A stretch of DNA of 12,044 nt from a bacterium (lineage in GTDB: Bacteria > Bacteroidota > Ignavibacteria > Kapaibacteriales > UBA2268), in NCBI GenBank assembly GCA_024710535.1, contig JANJUO010000115.1:1-12044 (forward strand), given 5' to 3'. Numbering within the stretch: position 1 is the stretch's first letter; each line of letters starts with the position of its first letter. The position numbers and the translations under genes were made by a program. The notes beneath the pieces are model-generated. The model searched no databases. It saw only the letters and a list, made by a program, of their open reading frames with translations, and was not told where the DNA came from. This document shows, piece by piece, positions 5,602 through 12,044 of the stretch.

Positions 5602-8382
5602 AATTTGGATTCTTTAATCAACGCTTCTGGCTGGGAAGATTTTGGAGATTTCAAAGCACAAAAATTGAAAATTGGCAAGATTACACATCGTCAAATTTCA
5701 AAAGATGGAAAAACACTTTTTACTGCCGATGCAAATAAATATTTCAGATTTTGGGAGATTGAAACAGGTAAATTGCTGAAAAGTTTTGCAATAAATTATT
5801 ATAGTGTTGCTTACCTGCTAAATGATACTGTAATTTTATTCGGAGAAAAATCTGAGTTATCATTACTCAAAATTTCTGCTTTTAGTTTAATTTCTGAAAG
5901 TATTTATAACTTAGAACCCTTTTGTATTAATTATTATATTGGTAATTATATAACTTCCTACATATATAATGAAAATGGTAAATTTCAAAGTTTGAACGAT
6001 AGTATTTTAGTAGTGAAAGATGAAAGTTTTGAGATGAATGGAAACCGAACATATTACTTCACAAGAGCAAAATTAATAAATTTAAATACTAAAAAAGAAG
6101 TTACATTTAACAATTTTGATGGTAAATGGAATAATTTTATTTATATTGATAGTAGTTTCTATGTTTATGATTTTTTTACCACAAAATATCAAGGTCAAGA
6201 ATTTAGAATTAATATTTTCAAAAACGGTAAGGGCTTTTATTATTATACGAGTTATGATGATTATTATACTACAATAAGAGGAATAAGCATTGAACCAAGT
6301 GGGAAATATGTTTATAATTGGGAAAAAGATAAACTTTTTGTTTTCGATTCTGATTCTATAAAATATGTAAAAACTTTTAATATGCCTGAAGTAATGGTTA
6401 GTTTAAAAGGTTTAGATAATAAGTACTTAGTTGGTTTGAATGAATCTGGCACAAAACTATATGCATTCAATTGGGAAAATAATATATATCCAAGTAAAGA
6501 ATTGGGCAAAAATAAATGCTTTACAACAACCGAATTAATCAACAACTCCAAAGAAATTTTGCTGACTTCAATGCAAGGTGATATTGAAATTCATAATTTA
6601 AACTCTATAAATTCAAGTAAAGTTTCATTTATAATTCAGGATTCAAATAGAATTATGGGGAAGGATTTGATCTTCACAAATTTATCGAGTAATAATTTTG
6701 ACAGTTTTTTGTGGGATTTTGGCGATGGAGAAACGAGTAAAGAAATACAACCAACTCATTTTTACAAGAAAGAAGGCAAATATTTTATAAATTTGAAAGG
6801 ATTGAAAAATGAAATGCATTATTTAAGTTATTTAGATTCTATTGAAATTAAACCAAATTATTTTCCTAACTTTGAAATAGATAAATCTTTTGGAGAAGTT
6901 CCACTAAAAGTCAAATTTAAGAATTATTCCGATTTTGAAGTAGATTCTTTAGTTTGGATAATTGATAATTTAGATACTTTAAAAAATGAAGATAATTTTG
7001 AATTTACATTTACTAAGCCAAAGAATTACTCCATAAAAATGATTATTTATAAAGCAGGGATTGAATTTACTGCTCAAAGAATAATAAGTGCTTATCAGGA
7101 CTTCAAAAGTAAAATTGTTACTATCATTGATAAACATAATTATATTCATTCTCATTATGATCAAACTTTTCACATGGAAAGAAATTTTCTTCAGGATTTT
7201 TTTATTAGTTCTGAAAATAAGGTAGTTTATCCAAGTTTTATAATAACAGAAGGCAATAGAGAAAAAACTCTTTACAATTATTATATAAATCGTATTTTGA
7301 ATGGTAAAGGATATATTAGCAATCTGACTGATAAAGCAATTTATAACTTGAATTATTTTATTGGTCCAAATTCATCAGTTTTTGTAAAAAATATTGATAG
7401 TTATGAAGTCTATAATAAAGATTTTAATAGAGATTATTCAATAAATTATCCTTCCAGCTACAATTTAAAAACTTTCAGCAAAAATATTATTATTGCTTGG
7501 AATAGCGAGGAAATAAGATTTGCAGATAAATATCTTAAAGAATTTAAAATTTATTCGATTGAAAAAATTACAGGCGATAATACTACAGAGAAATTACATT
7601 TTTCACAACACGCCAATAAATTCAACGATAATCAAAATATTTTCATGATAGCAAATCTTCAAAATAACAATACATTTTGTGCTGAATTTGATCAAAGTGG
7701 CAATTTGATAAATAGTTTCCAAATAAAGAATTTTTATACTAATTATTTTGATATAATGGATACTAATAATTTGATTTTTATCGATAATAAAAGCAAATTG
7801 AAAATATTTGATTCAAAAGGCATGCTTGTTTATGAAAATAATGAAGATTTATTCAACAATTATAAATATTGGAAAGACAATCAATTAATTAAAGTTGAAC
7901 TTAATGATAAAGTTAAGCCAAATATTATAGAAATAACTGCAAAAAATGTGTTCGGAGACACATTAATTAATGATAATTACCCATCTACCAATTATGGTGA
8001 TTATCCTTATTCTAATTATGGATTTACTATGAATTGGTTATTAAACTATGATAAATCAATTTATGTTGCATTAACTGTAGCCTTAAATCCATCATATTAT
8101 ATTTCATTATTTGAATATCCAGAAAATATAATATCTGAAGTTAAATTGCACGATGCTCTACCTCTCCTCTCCCCAAATCCAGCTTCCGATTTTATCAATA
8201 TAAACCAAGCAGGAATAAAGAATTTGAGGATTTATGATTTGAATGGAATAGAACTTGATTGCAATGCTGAATATTTTGATAATATGGTGAGAGTCTATAC
8301 TTTTGAACTGCAAACAGGCATCTACTTTGTCCGTTATGAAATTAATGGCAAAATTTATTTTGAAAAATTTGTGAAAATATGA
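5545..8382 (+). CDS. Secreted PKD-domain protein with T9SS sorting domain (tandem paralogue 2)
   Basis: A 945-residue paralogue of the upstream gene with the same architecture: signal peptide 1-18 (MKKYLLLIMMLAFVGVRA), an extra eight residues 'NLDSLINA' (20-27), then 'SGWEDFG' (28-34). A propeller-like region follows ('ISKDGKTLFTADANKYFRFW', 'EIETGKLLKSF'), a PKD domain with 'WDFGDG' at 390-395 (about 357-436), a degenerate second PKD-like domain (about 437-520), a beta-rich segment with phrases such as 'KLKIFDSKGMLVYEN', and a type A T9SS sorting domain from about 873. Outside the two ends, similarity to paralogue 1 is limited to these motifs. The ATG lies 7 bases after the previous stop, with AGGTG overlapping that stop as a plausible ribosome-binding site, so the two genes are probably co-transcribed. 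It should be exported by Sec and then T9SS. PKD domains in such proteins often mediate protein or carbohydrate contacts, but no enzymatic domain is visible. Function is unassigned. Confidence 0.9.
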   Translation: MKKYLLLIMMLAFVGVRAENLDSLINASGWEDFGDFKAQKLKIGKITHRQISKDGKTLFTADANKYFRFWEIETGKLLKSFAINYYSVAYLLNDTVILFGEKSELSLLKISAFSLISESIYNLEPFCINYYIGNYITSYIYNENGKFQSLNDSILVVKDESFEMNGNRTYYFTRAKLINLNTKKEVTFNNFDGKWNNFIYIDSSFYVYDFFTTKYQGQEFRINIFKNGKGFYYYTSYDDYYTTIRGISIEPSGKYVYNWEKDKLFVFDSDSIKYVKTFNMPEVMVSLKGLDNKYLVGLNESGTKLYAFNWENNIYPSKELGKNKCFTTTELINNSKEILLTSMQGDIEIHNLNSINSSKVSFIIQDSNRIMGKDLIFTNLSSNNFDSFLWDFGDGETSKEIQPTHFYKKEGKYFINLKGLKNEMHYLSYLDSIEIKPNYFPNFEIDKSFGEVPLKVKFKNYSDFEVDSLVWIIDNLDTLKNEDNFEFTFTKPKNYSIKMIIYKAGIEFTAQRIISAYQDFKSKIVTIIDKHNYIHSHYDQTFHMERNFLQDFFISSENKVVYPSFIITEGNREKTLYNYYINRILNGKGYISNLTDKAIYNLNYFIGPNSSVFVKNIDSYEVYNKDFNRDYSINYPSSYNLKTFSKNIIIAWNSEEIRFADKYLKEFKIYSIEKITGDNTTEKLHFSQHANKFNDNQNIFMIANLQNNNTFCAEFDQSGNLINSFQIKNFYTNYFDIMDTNNLIFIDNKSKLKIFDSKGMLVYENNEDLFNNYKYWKDNQLIKVELNDKVKPNIIEITAKNVFGDTLINDNYPSTNYGDYPYSNYGFTMNWLLNYDKSIYVALTVALNPSYYISLFEYPENIISEVKLHDALPLLSPNPASDFININQAGIKNLRIYDLNGIELDCNAEYFDNMVRVYTFELQTGIYFVRYEINGKIYFEKFVKI
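8161..8380 (+). repeat. 3' duplicated block, copy 2 (T9SS sorting-domain coding)
   Basis: Partner of 5316-5535, 207 of 220 bases identical without gaps. Identity stops at the termination codon (TAG in copy 1, TGA in copy 2), and the following sequences are unrelated. Confidence 0.95.
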
Positions 8383-8422
8383 AATCAAATTTCAGTGCAG
8401 TATTTCAGATTTATTCATAAAA

Positions 8423-8456
8423 AAACTCCCTAAAAGAATTGTCCTTTAGGGAGTTT
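8423..8456. terminator. Intrinsic terminator between convergent T9SS-protein genes
   Basis: A perfect 12-bp stem (8423-8434 with 8445-8456, AAACTCCCTAAA/TTTAGGGAGTTT) encloses a 10-base loop. On the minus strand it is followed by seven T (the A run 8419-8425), so it best terminates the minus-strand gene ending at 8476. On the plus strand the T tract is only TTTG, so termination of the tandem pair there may be weaker. The 93-base gap 8383-8475 holds nothing else I can see. Confidence 0.88.
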
Positions 8457-8475
8457 GAAATTTATGAAAAAGCAA

Positions 8476-10653
8476 TTATTTTGTAACTGTAAATGGTATG
8501 AATGTGTTTCTACCATTAACTTCTGCAACAATAACATATTTGCCGGAAGCATATTTGATTGCATTCAAATCAATTGAATAAGTTCCCGGATTTACAGTAT
8601 TGCTCAATAATTTATCCAATAAATTACCATTAATATCATAGATATTCAAATTTAAATTCATTGAATTATCACCACTTACGGTATAAGTAAGTGTTGAGTT
8701 ACTTTTTACTGGATTAGGATTTACAGACATTTCAAAATTTGGAATCTTTGATTCGTAAACCGAGCCGGGCTCGCCGCCAAGACCTTTAACCGGAATTGTT
8801 GTTGGAGCCACACCACCTGTTCCCGAAATCTTAAGAATGCATTGATATGAAACTTTATCATAAGGAGTAAATCTCATTTTAGCAACATGCTTTTGACCAG
8901 GTTGGAGATCTATTGGCAATTCATCAGTTCCATCAAGAAATTCATACATACTCATTGCTTCATAATCATTATTTACAGCTTGGAATTCCATAACTGTGAT
9001 AGATACAACAGTATTATTCTTGTTGGTTAATTCCAATTCAAAATCTTTGAATGAGCCAACAGCAACTTCTTCGAAATCTAAAATGTATGAGCTAAGTTCC
9101 AATCCACCGCCTTCGCCTTCAGGAAGTCCTGTTGCAACCATTCTTAAAGTGTCTGGATTTTCTTTGCCATAAGAATTAGAAATGAATACCATTTCTGCTT
9201 TGTGTTCACCGCCATCTTTATCAAGGGCAACAAATTTAACTGGCAAATAATGAGAATTTCCTGGCATTACTGTAATTGGCACTTTTACATTACCAACAAA
9301 TGAAAATGCTTTACTTGATTCGGTTGTGAATGAAGGCAATTTTTCAATAATCAATCCCGCTTTACCAACATTTTTGATTTCAATATTTTTAATCTGATCC
9401 AATCCATAAGGAATCGAGCCAAAGTTAAGAGGAGTGTTTAGCTTGATTACGGGCACATTATCAACGCCTTCTCCGCCTCGTCCTTTGAGACCAATTGCTT
9501 GAGTACCATTCGAACCATTTGCCACAACGTCCAAAAGTTCTTCATAAGATTCTTTTTCTTTTGGCTTGAAATCTACAAAAATTGTATGATCTTCCATAGG
9601 TTGTAGAATTACTTTATGGTTACCTTCGGAAATAGTGAAAATTTCTGGATCATCAATAAATTCAGCAAATTCGAATTTATCAATAGTCAAAGGCAATCTT
9701 CCGAAATTACGAATTTTCAATGCTTGAGTTTTTGGTACACCAATTTGAGCAATACCAAAATCAATTGTATTCGATTGCAATTCGCAGTATGCTTCTGGTC
9801 TTGGAATATCTCGAGTTGCCCAAATTATCGCTCTTGGAATACATACTCTCATGTGGTTTACGTGAACTCCACAAGCAGTAGTGAAACCAATCGACCAAAG
9901 AACAAATCTCGAAGTTCCTTTTTCCCATCTTGCACCAGCCCAAAGATTTTTTGGAGCTGCTTTAAGCATAATCGAATCAACGCGATCGAAACCAACTGCT
10001 TTTGCTCCGGTTTTTATGCCAAAGAATTCTGCTTCATAATACCATTTGAATGGTGGTAATGGTCCAACGCCATTTTCTCCATAAATAATATTACATTGCT
10101 TTTTGTAGCCCCAGCCAACAGGATCATTATCTACAGCTTTCAAAACGAAAGATCCTTCCGGCGAGCCCACATTCGACAAAGCAGTTGCTCCTGTATATTG
10201 CAATCCTAATTCATTTTCGAAGAAACTTTTAATATCAGATGGAGCTCCAGAACCCATTGATTGAGAAACAACTTTATCGCCGATAACAACAACTGATTTT
10301 CCGTTATCAAGCATTTCTTTTATTTTGTCCCAAACACGAATTCCGTCAACGCTTGCATTTAGCGAGGTAACCCACATTGGGAAAATTGCAACATCATAAT
10401 CAAGAATTTGCGATGCTGTTGTAGCATTGAAACTTGCTTTTGTAACATAATCACGAGTAAGTACGTGATCAAGAGACGGCTCGTAATAGCAATAATCACC
10501 AACCGGAACAAGTCCGTGATCGGTTTGGATGCTCAAATTCGGGTCTTCGAAATTTGTGAATACGATGTAGTATTTCTTTGCGGCACTATATGCATTCAAA
10601 GATACAAGAGCAATGATTATCAGGTATAAAGCAAAAGTAAATTTACCTTTCAT
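8476..10653 (-). CDS. Secreted ASH/HYDIN-like multidomain protein with T9SS sorting domain
   Basis: A 725-residue exported protein. The start is set by GGAGGG eight bases before the ATG at 10653; a longer in-frame start at 10698 would put 15 residues before the signal peptide. The signal peptide is about residues 1-24 (ends 'LNAYSA'). Residues about 25-285 resemble the glutamine-amidotransferase-like flavodoxin fold of ThuA/DUF4350-type proteins ('YYIVFTNFEDP', 'DYDVAIFPMWV', 'NGKSVVVIGDKVV', 'RFVLWSIGFTTACG'); I see no convincing catalytic triad. Three tandem Ig-like domains follow (about 288-394, 400-513, 515-628), each with phrases such as 'IDFGIAQIGVPKTQALKIRNFG', 'LNFGSIPYG' and 'LDFEEVAVGSFKDFELELTN', typical of choice-of-anchor D/ASPM-SPD-2-Hydin repeats. 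The type A T9SS domain starts at about 640 ('NPNPVKSNS', 'LNIYDINGNLLDK'). It is a surface or secreted protein of unknown role. It lies 111 bases after the carbonic anhydrase gene with no obvious terminator between, so read-through is possible. Confidence 0.87.
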   Translation of the reverse strand: MKGKFTFALYLIIIALVSLNAYSAAKKYYIVFTNFEDPNLSIQTDHGLVPVGDYCYYEPSLDHVLTRDYVTKASFNATTASQILDYDVAIFPMWVTSLNASVDGIRVWDKIKEMLDNGKSVVVIGDKVVSQSMGSGAPSDIKSFFENELGLQYTGATALSNVGSPEGSFVLKAVDNDPVGWGYKKQCNIIYGENGVGPLPPFKWYYEAEFFGIKTGAKAVGFDRVDSIMLKAAPKNLWAGARWEKGTSRFVLWSIGFTTACGVHVNHMRVCIPRAIIWATRDIPRPEAYCELQSNTIDFGIAQIGVPKTQALKIRNFGRLPLTIDKFEFAEFIDDPEIFTISEGNHKVILQPMEDHTIFVDFKPKEKESYEELLDVVANGSNGTQAIGLKGRGGEGVDNVPVIKLNTPLNFGSIPYGLDQIKNIEIKNVGKAGLIIEKLPSFTTESSKAFSFVGNVKVPITVMPGNSHYLPVKFVALDKDGGEHKAEMVFISNSYGKENPDTLRMVATGLPEGEGGGLELSSYILDFEEVAVGSFKDFELELTNKNNTVVSITVMEFQAVNNDYEAMSMYEFLDGTDELPIDLQPGQKHVAKMRFTPYDKVSYQCILKISGTGGVAPTTIPVKGLGGEPGSVYESKIPNFEMSVNPNPVKSNSTLTYTVSGDNSMNLNLNIYDINGNLLDKLLSNTVNPGTYSIDLNAIKYASGKYVIVAEVNGRNTFIPFTVTK

Positions 10654-10661
10654 TTTATTTA

Positions 10662-10667
10662 CCCTCC
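10662..10667 (-). promoter_or_regulatory. Strong Shine-Dalgarno sequence deciding the start at 10653
   Basis: GGAGGG on the minus strand ends eight bases before ATG 10653. It is the strongest ribosome-binding sequence in the window, since the other genes have only GGAA- or AGGA-like leaders. It rules against the in-frame start at 10698. Confidence 0.85.
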
Positions 10668-10764
10668 AAAAATAAATTATAACAAACTGAACTAACATTC
10701 TTATTTAATAACGAAAATTAACATAATAAATTGAATTGAATTCAAACAAAATTATCAATTTAAT

Positions 10765-11589
10765 TTATTTTTTTCTTGTTTTCATAACAATCAACACAGT
10801 AGCGAGCAAACTCACTACCAAAATGAATATCCCCATAAAAATAAAATTAGATGATGTAAAGAAAGATTCATGGGATTCATGCTTTGAATGTGGATCTTCT
10901 TTTGGTGCATCTACGAATTTTGTTTCTTCAGGATGATTACCAAGCCAATTAATTCTACCGGTTTCGATATCGTAAATTGCCCCAACTATTTTCAATTTTC
11001 CTTCTTTCACCAATTCAGCAACAATAGAACTTCGCGATAGAATATCTTTAATAGATTGAAATACATTTGCCTCGATAGTTTTATCTATGAGTTCGGGCTG
11101 ATGAAGCTCGGAATGTTTTTCTTTTGCACTTTCGAAAGCAGGAACTATATTATCAACAAGTGCAGGAATATGCCCATGAACCTCATCTCCTTTGACAACA
11201 GCGGTAACTGCACCGCATTTGGTATGCCCCAAAACCACCAAAATTGGCGTGTTTAGATGGTGAGTGCCATACTCTATACTTCCAATTTCATCGCCATCGG
11301 CAACGTTTCCAGCCACTTTTATAACAAATAAATCGCCCACACCCCAATCGAAAATTGCTTCAACTGGTACGCGTGAGTCCGAACATGCCAAAATAGTAGC
11401 AAAAGGTTTTTGCCCATCTTTTGCAGTATTCAAAAGTCGATCTTTGTCGAGATTGGGGTGAATTTGAGTGCCTGTTACAAAACGGGCATTGCCTTCTTTT
11501 AATTTAGATAATGCTTCATTCGGATTGTCTGCATAAAGCAGTCCATTCAGTAAAGCAAAAAATCCCAAAATCAACATAAACTTTTTCAT
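10765..11589 (-). CDS. Beta-class carbonic anhydrase, exported and membrane-anchored
   Basis: A 274-residue beta-carbonic anhydrase, which interconverts CO2 and bicarbonate with one zinc. Zinc ligands are visible as Cys69 in 'ACSDSR' with the Asp71/Arg73 dyad, and His122 and Cys125 in 'GHTKCGAV'; 'VIKVAGNVADGDEIGSIEYG' is also typical. The catalytic domain covers about residues 22-218. Unlike ordinary cytosolic members it begins with a signal peptide (1-20, 'MKKFMLILGFFALLNGLLYA', cut before DNP). It ends with a hydrophilic His-rich linker ('PHSKHESHES', 233-242) and one transmembrane helix (about 249-269) closed by 'KTRKK'. The predicted form is a periplasmic enzyme tethered to the inner membrane with a short cytoplasmic basic tail. 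GGAA lies four bases before the ATG. The gene has its own upstream terminator and promoter-like elements. It may supply CO2/bicarbonate exchange at the envelope; the partner is unknown. Confidence 0.93.
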   Translation of the reverse strand: MKKFMLILGFFALLNGLLYADNPNEALSKLKEGNARFVTGTQIHPNLDKDRLLNTAKDGQKPFATILACSDSRVPVEAIFDWGVGDLFVIKVAGNVADGDEIGSIEYGTHHLNTPILVVLGHTKCGAVTAVVKGDEVHGHIPALVDNIVPAFESAKEKHSELHQPELIDKTIEANVFQSIKDILSRSSIVAELVKEGKLKIVGAIYDIETGRINWLGNHPEETKFVDAPKEDPHSKHESHESFFTSSNFIFMGIFILVVSLLATVLIVMKTRKK

Positions 11590-11617
11590 AATATTCCAAT
11601 ATTTTTATTGATAATTT

Positions 11618-11647
11618 CAAAACTTAAAAATACAAAAAAAATACAAA
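11618..11647 (-). promoter_or_regulatory. Candidate promoter of the carbonic anhydrase gene
   Basis: On the minus strand TTTG (11647-11644) is followed after 17 bases by TAAGTTTTG (11626-11618), close to the Bacteroidota pattern TTTG/TAnnTTTG with one extra base. Transcription would start near 11610, about 20 bases before the ATG at 11589. Suggestive only, as the region is almost pure A/T. Confidence 0.3.
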
Positions 11648-11717
11648 CTATTAAAGTAAGTATTTATTGTTTTTTCTATTTTGATGAATTTATTGTAAAT
11701 GATATGATTGAATAAAA

Positions 11718-11749
11718 ATCATCCGATGTGTTTCATGGCATCGGATGAT
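11718..11749 (-). terminator. Intrinsic terminator of the DUF2249 gene
   Basis: A perfect 11-bp stem (11718-11728 with 11739-11749, ATCATCCGATG/CATCGGATGAT) has a 10-base loop. On the minus strand it is followed by TTTTTATTC. It lies 15 bases past the stop codon at 11765, so it separates the edge gene from the carbonic anhydrase unit. Confidence 0.85.
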
Positions 11750-11764
11750 AATGATTTGGGTTTT

Positions 11765-12044
11765 CTATTTTGAGAAATAGTTTTTGAATAAATCAACAGA
11801 TTCTTGTATTGAAAATGTTTTATATCCGTTTTGACTAAGCATATCTAATAAAGGACTTGGCTTGAATGGTGTTATCATTTCCAAGATTTCGCCATCATTC
11901 AGCAAACTCGACTCAGACATAATCAATTGCACCGGATGCTCACCTCTGGCAAGAAGCGGTCTTGCATCAATTGATTTTGTAATATTATCCAATTTGAGCC
12001 AATTTGGCAAGTCTGAATTTTCAGCAACATCTGTACCGTTAATC
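11765..12044 (-). CDS. DUF2249 domain protein, C-terminal part (runs off the window)
   Basis: The reading frame is open from the window end to the TAG at 11765-11767, giving at least 92 residues. A TTG at 12010 could be read as a start, but the frame continues upstream ('INGTDVAENSDLPNW...') to the edge, so the gene is partial. The pattern 'SIDARPLLARGEHPVQLIM', then 'EMITPFKPSPLLDMLSQNGYKTF', matches the DUF2249 family: an Asp-x-Arg-Pro-Leu-Leu-Ala-Arg-Gly start, a short strand ending 'I.PF.P.PL', and a final 'L...G'. DUF2249 has a small alpha/beta fold resembling TusA and often occurs with hemerythrin-like or DUF59-type modules in bacteria that handle nitrogen oxides, but no such partner is visible here. 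The upstream part could hold another domain. Function is unassigned. Confidence 0.75.
   Translation of the reverse strand, partial: INGTDVAENSDLPNWLKLDNITKSIDARPLLARGEHPVQLIMSESSLLNDGEILEMITPFKPSPLLDMLSQNGYKTFSIQESVDLFKNYFSK

Noticed and set aside
5313..5678. Minus-strand frame of 121 codons over the junction of the tandem genes, with a similar one at 8158-8388
   Set aside because: They look conserved with each other only because they are antisense to the near-identical sorting-domain blocks; the plus-strand reading has clear domains.
9616..10059. Plus-strand 147-codon frame within the ASH protein gene
   Set aside because: Antisense shadow with Ser/Asn/Phe/Cys-rich composition; the minus strand has signal peptide, domains and a strong ribosome-binding site.
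10667..10674. TATTTTTG match to the -7 consensus just before the ASH-protein gene
   Set aside because: It overlaps the Shine-Dalgarno sequence, so transcription would start after the ribosome-binding site.
10727..10762. TAAATTGA/TCAATTTA inverted repeat between the carbonic anhydrase and ASH-protein genes
   Set aside because: An eight-bp almost pure A/T stem with a 20-base loop; too weak to call a terminator.

Overview
The window is strongly AT-rich bacterial DNA. Three of its proteins carry an N-terminal signal peptide and a C-terminal domain of the kind used by the type IX secretion system (T9SS, Por secretion), with the hallmark 'SPNP' or 'NPNP' followed by 'lkIYDlnG' and 'G.Y.v...ng'. 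T9SS is confined to the Bacteroidota/FCB group. Weak purine-rich leaders, promoter-like TTTG/TAnnTTTG elements and the AT richness fit that placement. A deep-branching relative (Ignavibacteria/Kapabacteria type) is possible, but this is inference.

Layout from left to right. Positions 1-383 hold no gene I can support, only a possible decayed fragment. At 384-788 (+) is a small CoA-binding Rossmann protein. It converges on fumC (844-2241, -), a class II fumarase of the TCA cycle, and the two share a bidirectional hairpin terminator. A 362-base AT-rich divergent region (2242-2603) holds the fumC promoter area and the leader of two large tandem paralogues, 2604-5537 and 5545-8382 (+). They are 7 bases apart and probably one transcript. 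Both are secreted proteins with the order signal peptide, 'SGWEDFG' motif, propeller-like segment, two PKD-type domains, beta-rich segment, T9SS sorting domain. They converge across another hairpin on an unrelated T9SS-exported protein (8476-10653, -) built from an amidotransferase-like domain and three ASH/HYDIN-like (choice-of-anchor D type) domains. Upstream of it on the same strand is a beta-class carbonic anhydrase (10765-11589, -) with a signal peptide and a C-terminal membrane anchor. At the right edge is the C-terminal part of a DUF2249 protein (11765-12044, -), followed by its own terminator.

The most interesting signal is in the tandem pair. Their first 57 bases (54 identical) and last 220 bases (207 identical, ungapped) are almost the same, silent positions included, while the roughly 2.6 kb between has diverged to motif-level similarity. 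This suggests gene conversion or cassette-like exchange between common export ends in a surface-protein family. The carbonic anhydrase, apparently periplasmic and tethered through a His-rich linker, is the second point of interest. I saw no rRNA, tRNA, CRISPR array, transposase or integrase, and no obvious new defence or mobile system.
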